Assembly: GCA_025331565.1 (NCBI GenBank)
Contig: JAFREQ010000003.1
Span: 13,509,001-13,573,000 of the forward strand
From: Holacanthus passer
Taxonomy: Eukaryota; Chordata; Actinopteri; Pomacanthidae
Length of the DNA stretch: 64,000 nucleotides
Direction of reading: 5' to 3'
The notes under the pieces were generated by a model. It worked only from the letters and a program-made list of their open reading frames with translations. It was not told the DNA's origin and made no database searches. Position 1 is the stretch's first letter. Every line of letters starts with the position of its first letter. Of this stretch, positions 11,331 through 23,819 are shown in pieces. The position numbers and the translations under genes are program-made.

Positions 11331-13724
11331 CTTGACTGTGGACTACTTCTGCATCCTAATCCTGTTCTCAGTAGTTCATGTGAATACCAAATGTGTTGCA
11401 GTCACATTTTTAATGAAAATGTTGCTAAACGCAGTGTTCCTGTCCCAATTCCCATGCAAAAGTTTGCATAGAGACTTAGACAACTCTCCTGCTGCTCATA
11501 TTATTGAAACGCTGTGGATTTAATTTGAAATTAATTTATATCTGGGTTATCATATTTATAGACAGGGACATTATGGTGGCACGTTTGCCATCCCCACCAC
11601 CATACAGCTCTTTGTAATACAGAAAACATTTCATCTATGGCTGAAGAATGGCTATAAATAATTCAGCCTTTCCAACAGACTCTGAAGAAGCCATCATAAA
11701 ATAGTAAATCTGCCTGTGCTGCCCAGCTCCAGATTACAGCTCTTATCAATGCTTTGAATTCTTCTTGCACCGATGTGCAGAACAACTGTAAATGGAGTAG
11801 ATCTTAAAATGACGAGTGTTACTCTGTGCGCATCATCAGTTCAGAAAATATTTTTTGTACTTCAGTCAGGGCTTCTAAAATCCTGCTGGACTCCTCCTCA
11901 TACCTTCACCTTTAGAGCTTTAGAGCAACATTTGGAGATATCTCCCTCGAGTGCTGCTGCATGTATGGATGGATCAGCTGCATATGGAAATGCAAAGCAA
12001 ATGGTCTCATTTTCCACTGCTTGCTGTGTATAAAAATTTCCAACGCCGCTTTTTGTTTCCATTGTCCCAATTAGACGACGCTTCAGATAACCTTTGAGCA
12101 AACCGCAGAGGCAGCCAGCCAGCCAGCACACAGGAAATGAAAACAGCCCATAAACCAGCAGCCCAACATCATTTGTACTCGTGCTCGTTACAAATGTGTG
12201 AAATGCCGCATGCAAGCTCAACGAAGAACAGTTTCCTATATACATCAATTAGCTATGACTAGATGTGTGTGTATACATGTAAGTATCTGTATGTGTGTAT
12301 CAGGTCGAAACAGCCATTTTCTATAAGAAGAATAAGAAATATTTAGTGACAGATGTGTATATTGCATAGCTTGACCGTCATTGAAAAAACAACAACACCA
12401 ACACAATCTCCCCGCTCCCTCTTCTGCTCCGCCGACCTAAGTGACACACGGCTCTGTCATTAACAAAGTGAATGGGACCAGAGATCCAGACCGCCGGATT
12501 AGTATTTCGGCCAAACAGTGAAAAGACAGTCTGAATAAACAGCAAATGGAGAGGGCACCACGGAGAGAGAGAGCGGGAGACAGGAGTGGCGATGAGAGTG
12601 GAAACAGAAAAGGATAAAGGACAGATTTAATCACAATGTGTTTCCACTTGGCTACCAGGTGGTGCCAAAGGGAGTGGGGATGAGTTGATGATGGGTATTG
12701 TAGTGACTGTTAGAAACTGAGAGAAGAAGAATATTCTATTATGCAATTCTGGAGTTCACTGCTACGCAAGGTTTGGAGTATTTTCCTTATTAGATTCTAA
12801 ATTAATTTCCATCAAAACCCAATCATTAGAAGTTTTTAACGCTATTTAATTCTTTACTCCATGTCCACCAAAATGTAAAACTCTATGAAAAGGTGGCTCT
12901 TCTAAGGCCAGTGATGGTAAATATGTTTTTTCATCGGGCTGATTCAGACCCAGTGATCGGCTGGCAGCATGCATGTTGGCCTTACACCATGCCACCCTGC
13001 CTCCAGACCTCCATTCAACCCTGTCTTTCCAATGCTCTGTTTATGTGTCTGCCAGTCATTTTCTCCGTCCAATTTAAACCCATTTTGACCATGATTCCAG
13101 GTCCATCCGCAGAGCTTCTCCAACAGGCTGCAGCATTATTTCCATCGGTGAGAAATTATAAGAAATTCACTTTTGCAGTCAACTTTTGGCATTTGGAAAA
13201 AACAGAACATCTGGTGAGATGTACCAACACTTCTACTTACAAACAGCCTGCAGGAGCACCCACTTACTCCAGATCCTGAATTACTTTTATCCTTTTTCAA
13301 CTCCAGCTCACAAGTTCCACTCAGCCAGTGAGACAGACAAAATTACAGGAATTTTCCATCCTTTCTTTTTTTTTTGCATTTAACGACTTTTTACACCTTC
13401 TTTATAAGCCTGCGCCTTAGATGTGGGCTGAGTATGGGCAAAATAAAGGAGTCCATGGTTACAGAAACAAGATGTCAACAGAATTTCTAATCTCTAACAC
13501 GCATGCTGTCATGATATCCACAAAATGAAGCAAGACAGTGTTTCTTGGCTAAAGGAGAAACACGAAGCAAGGCGTTAACATTTAATCTGCCAAACACTCT
13601 CTGAACCCAGGGGTGTTTGTAATAATTGATGATAAAGTCTCATACTGGCAGGAACAAAAAGAGCCCACATTTTAAAATATGAACGTGTTAACACTTCACT
13701 TGATAAGGACCTGAATGTACTACT
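11331..13724. other. Intergenic, no gene recognised
   Basis: No supported gene or RNA. The region includes a small (CAGC)n-like patch near 12,110-12,126. Several open frames of 65-128 codons have no recognisable content. Confidence 0.45.
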
Positions 13725-13835
13725 AGCTGTGGCTCAGGAGGCAGAGTGGGCTGTCTGTGAATTGGATTCGATCCCTGTCCACATGTTGTCCAAGCAGCTC
13801 CTTTTGAGAGTGAGCCCTTTCACATCACACACGGT
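13725..13835 (+). repeat. tRNA-derived SINE-like repeat family E, 5' part, + orientation
   Basis: The head AGCTGTGGCTCAGGAGGCAG contains a good RNA polymerase III A box (TGGCTCAGGAGG, 13,730-13,741). About 22 bp further on is a B-box-like GGATTCGATCCC (13,764-13,775). This arrangement is the one expected of a tRNA-derived SINE head. The block that follows is diverged. The element is the + orientation partner of the - orientation copy at 13,994-14,212. It is not a functional tRNA gene, because no cloverleaf with paired acceptor arms can be drawn. Confidence 0.7.
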
Positions 13836-13993
13836 CATGTGACCCATTGTTAATATAAATACATTGATTAATGCAGCTTCGAGTGTAAATGCAATATGAA
13901 CTGCTTGGAGTGACCTAGACAGAATTAGCATTTCCATGGCTCTACATATTTATACCATTGTCCGTACTATATATATCTGCCCTATGGTTTATT

Positions 13994-14212
13994 CATGGTA
14001 AATGGACTACATTTGCATAGCACTTTACTAGTCTTACTGACCACTCAAAGCTTTCATGCATGGGATTGCAAGGTGCCACCTTTAACAGCCACACACATAT
14101 ATTCAATACCAACAGCACAGCCATCAGGAGTAATTTGGGGTTCAGTATCTTGACCAATGACAATTGACAAATGACATGCAGACTGCAGGGGCCAGGGACC
14201 GGGGATCAAACC
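13994..14212 (-). repeat. SINE-like repeat family E, - orientation copy
   Basis: On the - strand this begins GGTTTGATCCCCGGTCCCTG, equivalent to the B box and downstream part. It runs through AAGATACTGAACCCCAAATT, TGATGGCTGTGCTG, GGTGGCACCTTGCA and CTTTGAGTGGTCAGTAAGAC, and ends AATGTAGTCCATTTACCATG. These blocks match my recollection of a very common teleost element with this exact 3' end. The A-box head is absent, so the copy is truncated at its 5' end. Confidence 0.75.
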
Positions 14213-14588
14213 ATATCTGAGCCATATTTCACATTTATACTACTATCAATACCGAACATATCTGACATTTAGTGTATAAACTGTATTCATATCCAGCTGT
14301 TTCTTCTGTGTGTAATGTCTACAGTGTATATTTATACTTATACCTGCAATTACCTGCTGTAAATGTTGCACATGCTGTATAGATCTGAGTTTAATTTCAC
14401 TCTGTTAATACTGTTGAAACTGTATTTATCTTAGCATATTCGTATACAGTATACAGTACATTATCACTATACATATGTACATTACTCTGCACATTACTGG
14501 CTTTTGCACTTCTGATTAGATGCATTTCATTGTCTCGGTACTTTTACTCTGTGCAACCATAATAAAGTTGCATCTAATCTAATCAAAT
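14213..14588 (+). repeat. Probable non-LTR retrotransposon (LINE) 3' tail
   Basis: An AT-rich block carries short tyrosine/leucine-like remnants but no long frame. It ends with GCATTTCATTGTCTCGGTAC, then an AATAAAGTTG signal and short ATCTA repeats (CATCTAATCTAATC). A polyadenylation-like motif followed by a short tandem tail is typical of fish LINE 3' ends. The family was not identified, and the junction with the SINE-like copy at 14,212 is approximate. Confidence 0.5.
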
Positions 14589-16065
14589 CATATCTAAATT
14601 TGCATGATGTTATGTTTCTTGCATGTCTTGATATATAGTCTACTTGAGTAATTTCAAATGAATTTCCCCCGTGCTGTAAAATGAGCCCTGATGCTTTGTG
14701 CAGTAATGATAGAGAGGCTTTAAGAAATGTGTTTGTGTTTCATTCGAGTTCATTAGAGCATGAGGCTGCTTGTTGTTTGTGTAGATCCAGACACTTTGAC
14801 AGGTTACTGGATTGTGTTTGCGGGGCAGCAGACCACATCTTTGTGTGCTCTGATTGTAACTGAGAACACAGAATGTAAACAGGTTTTTTTCCCCCCATTT
14901 CTCTCTCTCCCGCAGCCCACTACCTTTCTATTAACAGCTGAACACACTGTGGTCAAACAACACGAATGGCAGCAAGTTACTCGAACAAACGTGATGAAAG
15001 CAAAGCTGCAGATTTGTGGCCAGGCTGGTAAATGTGGCACTAAATGTGTTGTCTCTGATCAACCAAATCAAATAACTGTGAGATGAATTATGGTGATGAA
15101 GCGTGGCTCGGGAGGAGGAGGAAGGGGCTCTCAGCAGATTGAAGCTCTCTCTTTTCACCATGATTAGGAAAGTAGACTTTGTCTGAAGTGCATTGTAAAC
15201 GCCGGTATGATAGATGTTGAGGCATTAAATTTCAGTTCCTATTTCAATAAGAAACCCTTTTAAAGGACTGTTTCACGCATGTCTCCGAGTCCTAGATGAG
15301 GAGCACTCCAATTTTAAGACCCGCTCGAGCTCCAGGATGAAGAACATGATGTTTATTTGCTGCTAATGCGTCTGCAGCGCTGGGGTGCCAGGAAATCTAC
15401 ATCCACATTGGCCACACGGAGACAAAATGGCTGACTGGGGCCTCGTTGCTCATTATGGTCTAATAGCAATAGCATAGCACATATTGTTGCGATGTGGACA
15501 ACAAGCCTGCGTGAGCCAAGGTATACAGAAAATCAAACACTGTCTGTGCCGGCTTATCTGTGTATACACTCCTGTGTCTGGTCCAGACTCCTGGACATCT
15601 GCCATTCAAAGATGTTCTTGTACGTTTCAGTGAGACGCATCAGTTCTATATACACAGATTTACTTGGTGAAGAGAAAGATGCACTGACCCCCTAATCTTC
15701 CCGCTGGTTGAAGAGATCATCTTTCTGTCGATGAAAAACACTTTTGCAGCCAAATCGCACACAATACAGGACCGACTCCGAGAGCTGGCAGAAAAATACA
15801 CAAAAACACTTAACGACACATTGTATTGGCTGTCTTCTGTAATTACCTGTCATGGAAGATAACAGACCTTACAACTTTTTTTTGTCAGATCTATTTACCA
15901 CACTTCAGACTTACATCAACGGTGGCACAATGCCCCGACCAAATTAGAATTCAGCTCGAACGAGAGAGGAAAAATAACACTATGGAGTCATTGTGGAGCA
16001 GCGGAGAGGCAATTAGTTCATGAAATGATTGTAAGCAAGCGGTTATCGGTCTCTGCTTTTTAATG
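14589..16065. other. Intergenic, no gene recognised
   Basis: Unique-looking sequence. Frames of 60-108 codons are present on both strands (for example 14,760-15,086) but overlap each other and show no known motif. Confidence 0.45.
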
Positions 16066-16073
16066 ATATGCCT

Positions 16074-16380
16074 CGCCTTTGTCTCCCTTTTTCCTTTATT
16101 ACTCCTTTTATCTCGAACTCATTCTCCTTTTCCGTCGCGCTGCCCCTCACCTTTTCCATCCCTTTATCCTCAACTCAATCCCTCTCTCCCACCTGTCCCC
16201 CCTCCTTAACGCCCCTCAGCCCTCCTCTCCCTCTTGTACCCTCTCAAACTAATGGAGCACATTACAGGCTTACTAAAAATAGCCCTGCTGCAACGTCAAT
16301 TCATTTTTTTCTTGCCATCTTCCTCTCTTTCTCCCTTCCTAATGCTCCTATTTTTTCTCTTTTCCGTACCTCCCTCAGGA
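16074..16380 (+). other. Pyrimidine-rich tract
   Basis: The + strand is dominated by C and T in 16,074-16,245 and again in 16,315-16,378, with many CCCTC and TTTCTC runs. The 124-codon frame at 16,068-16,442 is a translation of this biased sequence (Ser/Leu/Pro/Phe-rich) and is not supported as a gene. Confidence 0.6.
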
Positions 16381-16429
16381 GGGAAATGAGTAACGGGGAG
16401 AAGGCTTGTCAGCTCATTTATCAGCTGGC

Positions 16430-16700
16430 AGCGTGTGTGTAGCTCTCGGTGCTATTGGGGGCCGAGCGGCTGAGGCTGAGGGACCGAGGGCCTGAGAGCC
16501 GGGCCCCTGGCTGTCTGTCTTTCTGCCGTGGTTCTTGCTCTGTGGCTGTGGAGCTTGGGGGACGGGGCGAAAATGAATGAGTGGTCAGTATTTATGGGGA
16601 GCTGTAGGAACCTACGTCACCTACTGGTCAGGCCAGGGGTTTTAAATCTTCGGGCAAAGCCGGTGGCGGACACCGTGCTGGGAGAATATATCACGTGAGA
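16430..16700. promoter_or_regulatory. GC-rich, CpG-containing island; possible regulatory element
   Basis: Composition rises sharply above the AT-rich flanks at about 16,445-16,570 (GGGGGCCGAGCGGCTGAGGC and a GAGAGCCGGGCCCC block). A CRE-like TACGTCA lies near 16,612 and the palindromic E-box TCACGTGA near 16,691-16,698. No exon or start codon context ties it to a gene. An enhancer, an orphan CpG island or a chance patch are all possible. Confidence 0.3.
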
Positions 16701-18774
16701 ATGGATGAGGCGTGGCGGAGGAGAAAAGCCTCAGGCAGATGTAGGAGTAAGGAAAGATAACATAAAATCTATCGTATCCACTGGGAAAAATAAAACGAGA
16801 TCCAGGGAAGCAGGTAAAGTATTGGTAAAGGATGGTTCTGGTTTAGAACAATTGAAATCCTATTTTCATATTTTTTGCATTTCATTGATTTCTATTCATA
16901 ATATTAACCTTGCACACGTCGAATTAGTTGTTGAGATCTGATGTGCCAAAACTGCTGAAAAGAAAAAAGTCATACTGAGGAAGAAACAAAATCAAAGGTT
17001 CACACACAAAACTCTTCCTGAAAGATTGTTTTCTTGGTTAAATACTATAAAGGCAATGCACATCAGGAAGTATTTACTTTTCCAATATTTAACCAAAATT
17101 GACATATTATCCTGACCTTAATCGACTTGTTTTCGTAGCTTAAGCTGAACCAGACAGAAGACACAGATCCCCGTCTCCTGCAACACCCAGACCACCTCAT
17201 TATGTGTCGTACAAGAATGTATAACTTCAATAAAAAACTTTGAGTGTAAAAACACTCCAAAGACCAATTAGGTTTCACCCAAATGATGGCCAAAACTACA
17301 AAGCTATGACGCGAGTTTTATTAAACCACGATGATCCTTCATGAAGTAACTGCAAAGATTCGTTCTGAACTGATGAATTGTGCCAAAATATGTAAAATAA
17401 TGTTAACCACTTTGAACAAACACATCCATTATTGACTGTGAGAAATCCAATAAACAGAAGAAAAAATGGGAAGAAAAACTCGTGTGAAAACCCTGCTTCA
17501 TTCCAACGCAAAAAAAAAAAAAGTCATGGCTGAAATACCACAGAAGCCTGGAGAAGCGACAGCAGCAGCAGAGGTTAATGATGCTAATCACTGAGTGATG
17601 GCTGACTCATTACAACTGTCATCCCAGTCTCTCTAATGAGGCTGCGAGTATCTTACACCCTTTCTATCTTCGCACTGTGTCAGCAGACATGGATGCACAC
17701 ACACACACACACACACACAACAAATACCAAAGAAAGGCTCTCTGGTGCAGCAATACTTGAGCACAGTCCAGCACATTAACTCGCGTCTTGGGTCAGTGGA
17801 AGAAAGAGTTTCTTCCACTGAAACAAATACATCCACTATGTCACCATGAGAGCATGTAGCCGCTCACTACAATAAGATGCGGTTAAACAAATGGGTTCAC
17901 ATTGGAAGTACGACGGGCATACGCACGCTTTTACATTGCAATGAATTCAGATTAATTAGAGGAGTACAGGATTGAGACCTCCTGGAAATAGCTTCATGCA
18001 GAAGATGGAAATTGGATTCCTTCCTCCATTCCTCCTCCTCTTGATGGAGAACATTAAAAAGCACTCACTTGTTGGATAAAAATTCGTTATTGTCATTACT
18101 GTTGTGTGACAGATGCTCAGTAATTGCGAAACTGCAGTTTAAATCCAGTTGTTAAAGCATTTCTGTCAGTGTTGCAATCTGAAATAATAATCATCTTGTT
18201 TTTTCTTTCTTGTGTGCACTGTGAAATTATTATAAATGTTAGCTATTTCTTGTCCATTTGTTCATCTTGCACTCAGACAGCTTCATACAAACTGACTGCA
18301 TCACTGATCGTCTCCCGTTGACTTTACTGTAAAATCAACCTGGGACGGAAAATGAGCTGCCGCCATTCCTTCGCTTGCTTCTGATGGATTTGTTCAACTC
18401 AGCAAGAGTAATTGGAACAGCAGCCATGAAAGCAGGAGGAAATCTGTGTGTGTGTTAGTGTGTGTGCGTGAGGCAGTCCTCGGCGTTAGAGGAGATGAGA
18501 GAGAGCATCTGCAGTGCCCTGGCTGTTCCTCTCGGCAGACGGCCGCTGCATCTTGTGAAACGATGCGTCAACACGGAGACGACACGACGAACATTACGTT
18601 CACCACCACCGGGCCTTCCGAGCCACCTGCCTCCTCCTAACCCGGTGGCACCTGGCAGATGCTGCAGTGGCCGAGATGCTGCAGAGCGAGTATCACAATG
18701 AGCAGATGTGATGAAAAGGAATGAAACATAGTCATGGGCTTAACCTTTTGCAGACTTTTTGAATAGAGGGGATT
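16701..18774. other. Intergenic, no gene recognised; (CA)n microsatellite
   Basis: A (CA)12 microsatellite lies at 17,695-17,719 and short GT-rich patches occur near 18,446. The remainder shows no recognisable gene or repeat. Confidence 0.5.
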
Positions 18775-18990
18775 TAAAGGAATAGGTGGACATTTGGGGA
18801 AATATGTTCCTGCTGAGGTTTAGATGAGATTACCACTCTCATGTTTGCATGTTAAATATGAAGCTGGAACCAGCAGGCAGTTTCCTTAACTCAGCATAAA
18901 GACTGTAAATGGAGAAATTATATCTGTTGTTTGTTTAATTGGTGCAGTAACCAAAGTATAAAAATGACAAGTTGTAGTTTTAGAGGGAGT
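18775..18990 (+). repeat. Interspersed repeat family B, fullest copy
   Basis: It begins AAAGGAATAGGTGGACATTT and continues through GGGGAAATATGTTCCTGCTG, ATGAGATTACCACTCTCAT, AATATGAAGCTGGAACCAGC, TCAGCATAAAGACTGTAAA and TGTTTGTTTAATTGGTGCAG. It ends in AAAATGACAAGTTGTAGTTT. The order matches the copies at 55,998-56,160 and 57,015-57,100. There is no internal ORF, consistent with a non-autonomous element. Confidence 0.75.
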
Positions 18991-20612
18991 CAAATCAGGG
19001 AATCTGCAGGTTTTGAAAAGTCTTAAAAACATGGAATTCAGTTTCAAAAATTGACTCATTATGGGCAAGCAAAGACTTTAACAAAAACTATAATCAGTTA
19101 AAGTGATTAATTATTTTTCTATTTGGTTTAAACATCTATCCATCTTCTGCTGCTTATCCTGGTTATATTTCAATCACTTAATCATTATGAATTATTGATA
19201 TATACTGCTGGAAAATACTGAAAAAAGATATGGCTTATTTTTAGGCCTGTCAAACATGTATTAAATTACATTCTGTGTGATATTAAAAAGGTCTTAAAAA
19301 GTATTAAATCTAACGAGTTAAACGCTGCAGAAACACTGTTCATTGCAACAGACCGATATGAGAATGGCAAGAAAGCAAATAGGCATATTTTAAAATGTTA
19401 AATGATTTGGTTAAATAAGATAAAGCAGTCAAGAGTTTCATTTTAAAAGTGCAATAATGTGCAAATAATGATTCCAGTAGAAAAAAGTGTATATTGAAAC
19501 AATAATCTCCTGAGTCTCACTAATGAATGAGGCCTACATCTTCAGGAGTGTATAAAATTAGCTTAACTTTGAGCAATGAGCTCAAACAATGTTACCAATT
19601 TGTGAAATATTCAATACCCATTTTCCCAAACACAAAGTTGCGCTGCACATCTGGAGCGAGGCAGGATCTTTTTCCTCAAACTGCAGAATGATTTCGGATA
19701 CAGCTTTTGCAAAGTTTTTCCCTGAGCTTTAATCACATTACAAACAAAGTGCATTATCCTCGACAGGTAGCGGGGAAGTGGAAGCACTCAGTCTGAGAGC
19801 TTTGACTGAGAAATCACAAGCTCACCACGCATCGTCTCTTCCCCCCACAGTCAGATGGAGTTAAACCTGATTAGAGAAGATTGGTAAGATTGGTTAGGAG
19901 CCACTGATGGAGAAAGAGCCTTCGGAGCTCCTCTCTTCCCCGTCAGCGCCGCTTTCTAATTAACTCGCGAGAACCTGTGTGTGTGCATGTGTGTGTGTGT
20001 GTTAGAGACCAGCAGGGTGGGCTTTGAGGCTGATTCGAGCCTGATTATTTGGTCTAGACTTTACTGAAGCATCCATAGTGGTAAACTCACAAAATGGGTT
20101 TTTATCTGTTCCTGTTTGCATGCAGGTTTCATGTCCATTCCAAGAAAGACCCAAGCTTGTGTGTGTCTGACAAAAATCCAGATAACGCTAAGGCTACGTC
20201 CAGATGGCGAATGTGCAAATGGAAAAGAACTAGTTGTGCATTAATGTGCCGCTTTAAAGCTTTAGAAAAATCACATATCAGCCTGTGCCTGGGTGTGCCG
20301 AGGGACTAATGGGAGGAACAGGCTGATCAGCGTCTTTCATGGTCTCACTTTCCCATCAGCATCTCAAATACGCAGGCAAGAATGTGATCTAATATGCAGC
20401 TGTCGCACGAGAGACGTAATTAAAGAAATCAGCGAGAAGTAGGAGCACTTTACCTGCCTTGTATAAAGAAAGGGCAAAGCGTGATTGCTCTTCAAACAAA
20501 ATAGGTACAGTGACACACTAAAGAGATGAATCATGCTTTCATCAGGAGAAGCCGTTTCACACTTCTGCTATGAATATCTCTTATGATTCAAACATGAGTG
20601 TTTTGTGCTGCA
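18991..20612. other. Intergenic, no gene recognised
   Basis: AT-rich. A short fragment near 19,134-19,165 (CTATCCATCTTCTGCTGCTT) resembles a motif found in many fish dispersed repeats. A small GT-rich patch lies near 19,977-20,002. No gene is supported. Confidence 0.45.
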
Positions 20613-20613
20613 G

Positions 20614-20760
20614 GTTGCATTTGGAGAACAAGGAATGTCTGAGGCTGAAGAGGTTGTTGGGACATCAAATGAGGATGGGGCCGAGGATGAGGATTATGCC
20701 CCGCCCCCTTTAATTACTGTTGCTACGCCTGTCAAGCTTTCTGCTCCTGCTTTTTTTTAA
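20614..20760 (+). other. Exon-like open frame with acidic/proline peptide, unassigned
   Basis: A TGTGCTGCAG acceptor-like sequence ends at 20,613. It is followed by an open frame of 48 codons that reaches TAA at 20,758-20,760, with an ATG at 20,635. The peptide is acidic in the middle (NEDGAEDEDY), followed by APPPLI. That combination loosely recalls the acidic linker before the APPPVIAP segment of p21-activated kinases, but the similarity breaks off after PPPLI. There is no good pyrimidine tract and no partner exon. This is an observation, not a gene call. Confidence 0.15.
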
Positions 20761-22925
20761 AATTAGCATTAGTCATTGAAAACTGAATTTAAAACAACCA
20801 CGTAAAAAGGTCTTGAATGCGCAATTGATTTGTACATATACATACATGATATTATGCTAAAGGAAAGTTTCATATTCCAGGGAGAAAGTAGAGCAGAGCA
20901 ACTTCGGCCTAGAGTTAAGGAGATATTATTATTTGTTGTAAAATAATGCCAGTTTGGATGCATTGCTTACTAGACTGGGATTTTTCTACCTGTAGCCCCA
21001 CAAAATAATGTAGGTAGTGATGTGCTCCTTGCCCTTGGAAATAGTGCGCTAGAGTAAGCCAGTTTACATTTGCAGGTTACATCAGAACAGATACACACTG
21101 TTCAATGTTTGACTTTTACTGTTGTGCTATTGGTTTTAGAGAGTTGCTTTGTGTTTCAGCATGTTAAGAAATTCAAAGCTCGTCAGACCCGGTGTGCCTG
21201 GTTATGGTTGCACAGCTATGACTTGACAATCACTGTTTGTAGGTGTTTGGCAGATTGTATCAACATAGTCTCAGCTCAGACAGAGCTTATTGAAGTTGTA
21301 GTAATTCTCTGCAAAGTTTTTTTTCTTGATTTTGGTGACATCTCAGCAGAGCAGTTATTGCTTTGGTTTTCTGCAGCAAAAATATTGTATTATTTGACTC
21401 TCACCTCTTATATTTATTCCACCATCAACTTTTAATAAACTGGTGGAAGTCAATATCAACTGACAGTTTGCAGACCTCAAATATTAAATCCCTGACACTG
21501 TCCAGTCAGAAAAAAAAACACTCTAATATGAATGTAGACAGTATGATACAGTAATTGATGTAACATTACTAGTATGATGCAGTCCTCACTATTGTCTTTT
21601 GTTAGTTTCTGCTGTGTTTTAGAAAACATGTTTAGAATTCAGTATGTGCATAAACATGCCAAAAGTAATGGATAACAATGGAAAACACCAAATAAGAATT
21701 AGTGTCTGTCCTGTCTTGGCTTTCCCTCCAAGGTTGATGACAAACTACTTCTGAAGACGGCACAGACAGCAAAGTTAGAAACAGCTTGGCCTTCCCGTCC
21801 ATTTTTCAGTCAGGGAGAATGAATGTCCTCAACATCCTTATCATTTTAACCTCCCAATTCCCAAGTCTGGCCGTGAAGGACCAAGGAACTCTAAAACTGT
21901 CACCACAGGAGGAAATATCAACTTATTTTTAGCCGGTTGAGGTCAGGTATCCTTGGAGCAGCCGCCACCATCACAGTGTGCTCGTTTTTTTATGAGAACA
22001 CTTATCAAGGAGGACTGCAGCCTTTATCACTGAAGTTCACAACGCCAAGATCAGATTTAAGGGCCACGGAGTGGCATCTTGATGCCTCAAGATGAACGAT
22101 CCTCTTTCATGTAAACCTTTTATATGTGTGAGTGCCTGTTCTGTCCACGAGAAAGAACAAAAAGAAACACATATTCTGAACAATGTTCTTAAAGCTCTGC
22201 TGCAAATGAGATAAAGATCCAGTAGTTAAACTCAACATTTTTAGAACGTCTTTTTTGTTTTACGAACAACCTTTTGTATGTTTGAAAGCAATTCCTCATT
22301 TTCAATCAATACCTAAATCAACTGACTTTGTCTGTCTGGGCTTTTATCACTGGACTCTGAATCAATGAAGCCTCAACAAAATGACAGAAGCAAGCCTCAT
22401 TCTCCAAATGCAGGACTCCGACAGACAATCAGGGCCTTCGTCAGTGCCCTCTGAGACCCTGCGTCTGTACTTCTGATCCGCCTGATCTGAATGTCAAATC
22501 CATAATCAGGTTTGCTGTTCATCATCCTCTGTCATCTGTAGTCATCAAAGTCAGGAAGATAGTGGCCAGGTAGCTCTTATCTCGCTGAGCCACAGCTGGG
22601 CCCAGATAGACAGCCACCATCTTTGCTTTCTCCAAAGGCAAACAGAGGCCCATCGATACACACATCGGTGGTGCCGTCGCTGAGCGGGATTTATACTGTC
22701 AAAATATGGATTTAAAGTTTGGAGAGTTTCAGTCAAATCATGAATTGTTGCATTTGGATTTATTTAGCTGACAAAACCCTAAGAAAACACATTCAGATTG
22801 AGTAATTGCTTTTCTTCGGGAAATGAAGTAGGGTAGGTAATAGCACCATCATTCTTTGTTCTTCTTCAGCTGCACAGTTATAAATCAACATCTTTGCTTT
22901 TCCTGGTGGTGGACTGTTATTGATT
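20761..22925. other. Intergenic, no gene recognised
   Basis: The longest frame (21,070-21,435, 121 codons, hydrophobic) has no recognised family and AT-rich, noncoding-like composition. Nothing else was identified. Confidence 0.45.
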
Positions 22926-23315
22926 ACTACCCCGATTCCAAAAAAGTTGGGACACTGTTTAAAACATAAATCAAGCAGAATGTGATAATTTGCTAATCCT
23001 TTTGACATATACTCAAATGAGAACAGTACAAAGACAATAGATTTAATGTGTTACCACATCAACTTCATGGATTTGTGTCATTCTGAAATTTGATGGCAGC
23101 AACACGTTTCAAACAAGTTGGGACAGGAGCAACAAAAGACTGTGAAAGTTGTGGACTGATCCAAAAACACCTGTTTCAGGTTCATTGGTAACAGGTGATA
23201 GTATCATGATTGGGTATGAAAGGTTCATCCTGGAAAGACTCAGTCGTTCACAAGCGAGGATGGAGAGAGGTTCAACACTTTGTCAAACACATGATTATAT
23301 AAAGATTACTTCCAA
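22926..23315 (+). repeat. Interspersed repeat family D, copy 2
   Basis: It starts ACTACCCCGATTCCAAAAAA and matches 1,283-1,705 block for block in the same orientation, with a shorter segment where copy 1 has about 20 extra bases (CACCTGTTTCAGGTTCATTG here). Both copies end their similarity just after a TATAAA-GATTACT stretch, which suggests a shared deleted subfamily. Confidence 0.8.
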
Positions 23316-23819
23316 TGATTGCATTCTGGTTTTACATACGTTTTACACAGTCAGGGTTGTAATTACATGAGTGACATATTAGCTCAGATAAACCCACTGT
23401 GCATTACCCAGCACAACATCGCATCAGCTAGTGGACATACGTAAGCATCTACTAAGTTGGATGTACTTGAGTTAAATAGTCAAATACTTCCCTCAGGAGG
23501 TGGTGGAGACCAAAACAGTGTGTCACAGTCACAGGTGGGCCTTATGTAATATGAGCTGGTCTGAGGGTAGATGCCAGAAGGGAGAGAGTAGAGATATGGG
23601 TGCTTATGGCCTTCTGCAGATGAACGCTAGTGGAGCTCACCTGTGGCAGGTAAGGTCTGAATCCTGATATATTAGTGATATATAAAAAGCTGCATAAGAG
23701 ACTTTATACTTTATGGAGAAATATTGTACTTTTTATTTGACTATAATTATTTGATAGCTGTGGTTTGTATTTTTTTTGTTGACCTGTAGATTTAATTCTG
23801 TGTTTATTATTATTTTTTG

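Noticed and set aside
13725..13800. Possible tRNA gene, because A-box- and B-box-like motifs are present
   Set aside because: No acceptor-stem pairing or complete cloverleaf. It fits a SINE head better.
16068..16442. 124-codon Ser/Pro/Leu-rich frame
   Set aside because: It is explained by the pyrimidine-rich composition of the tract.
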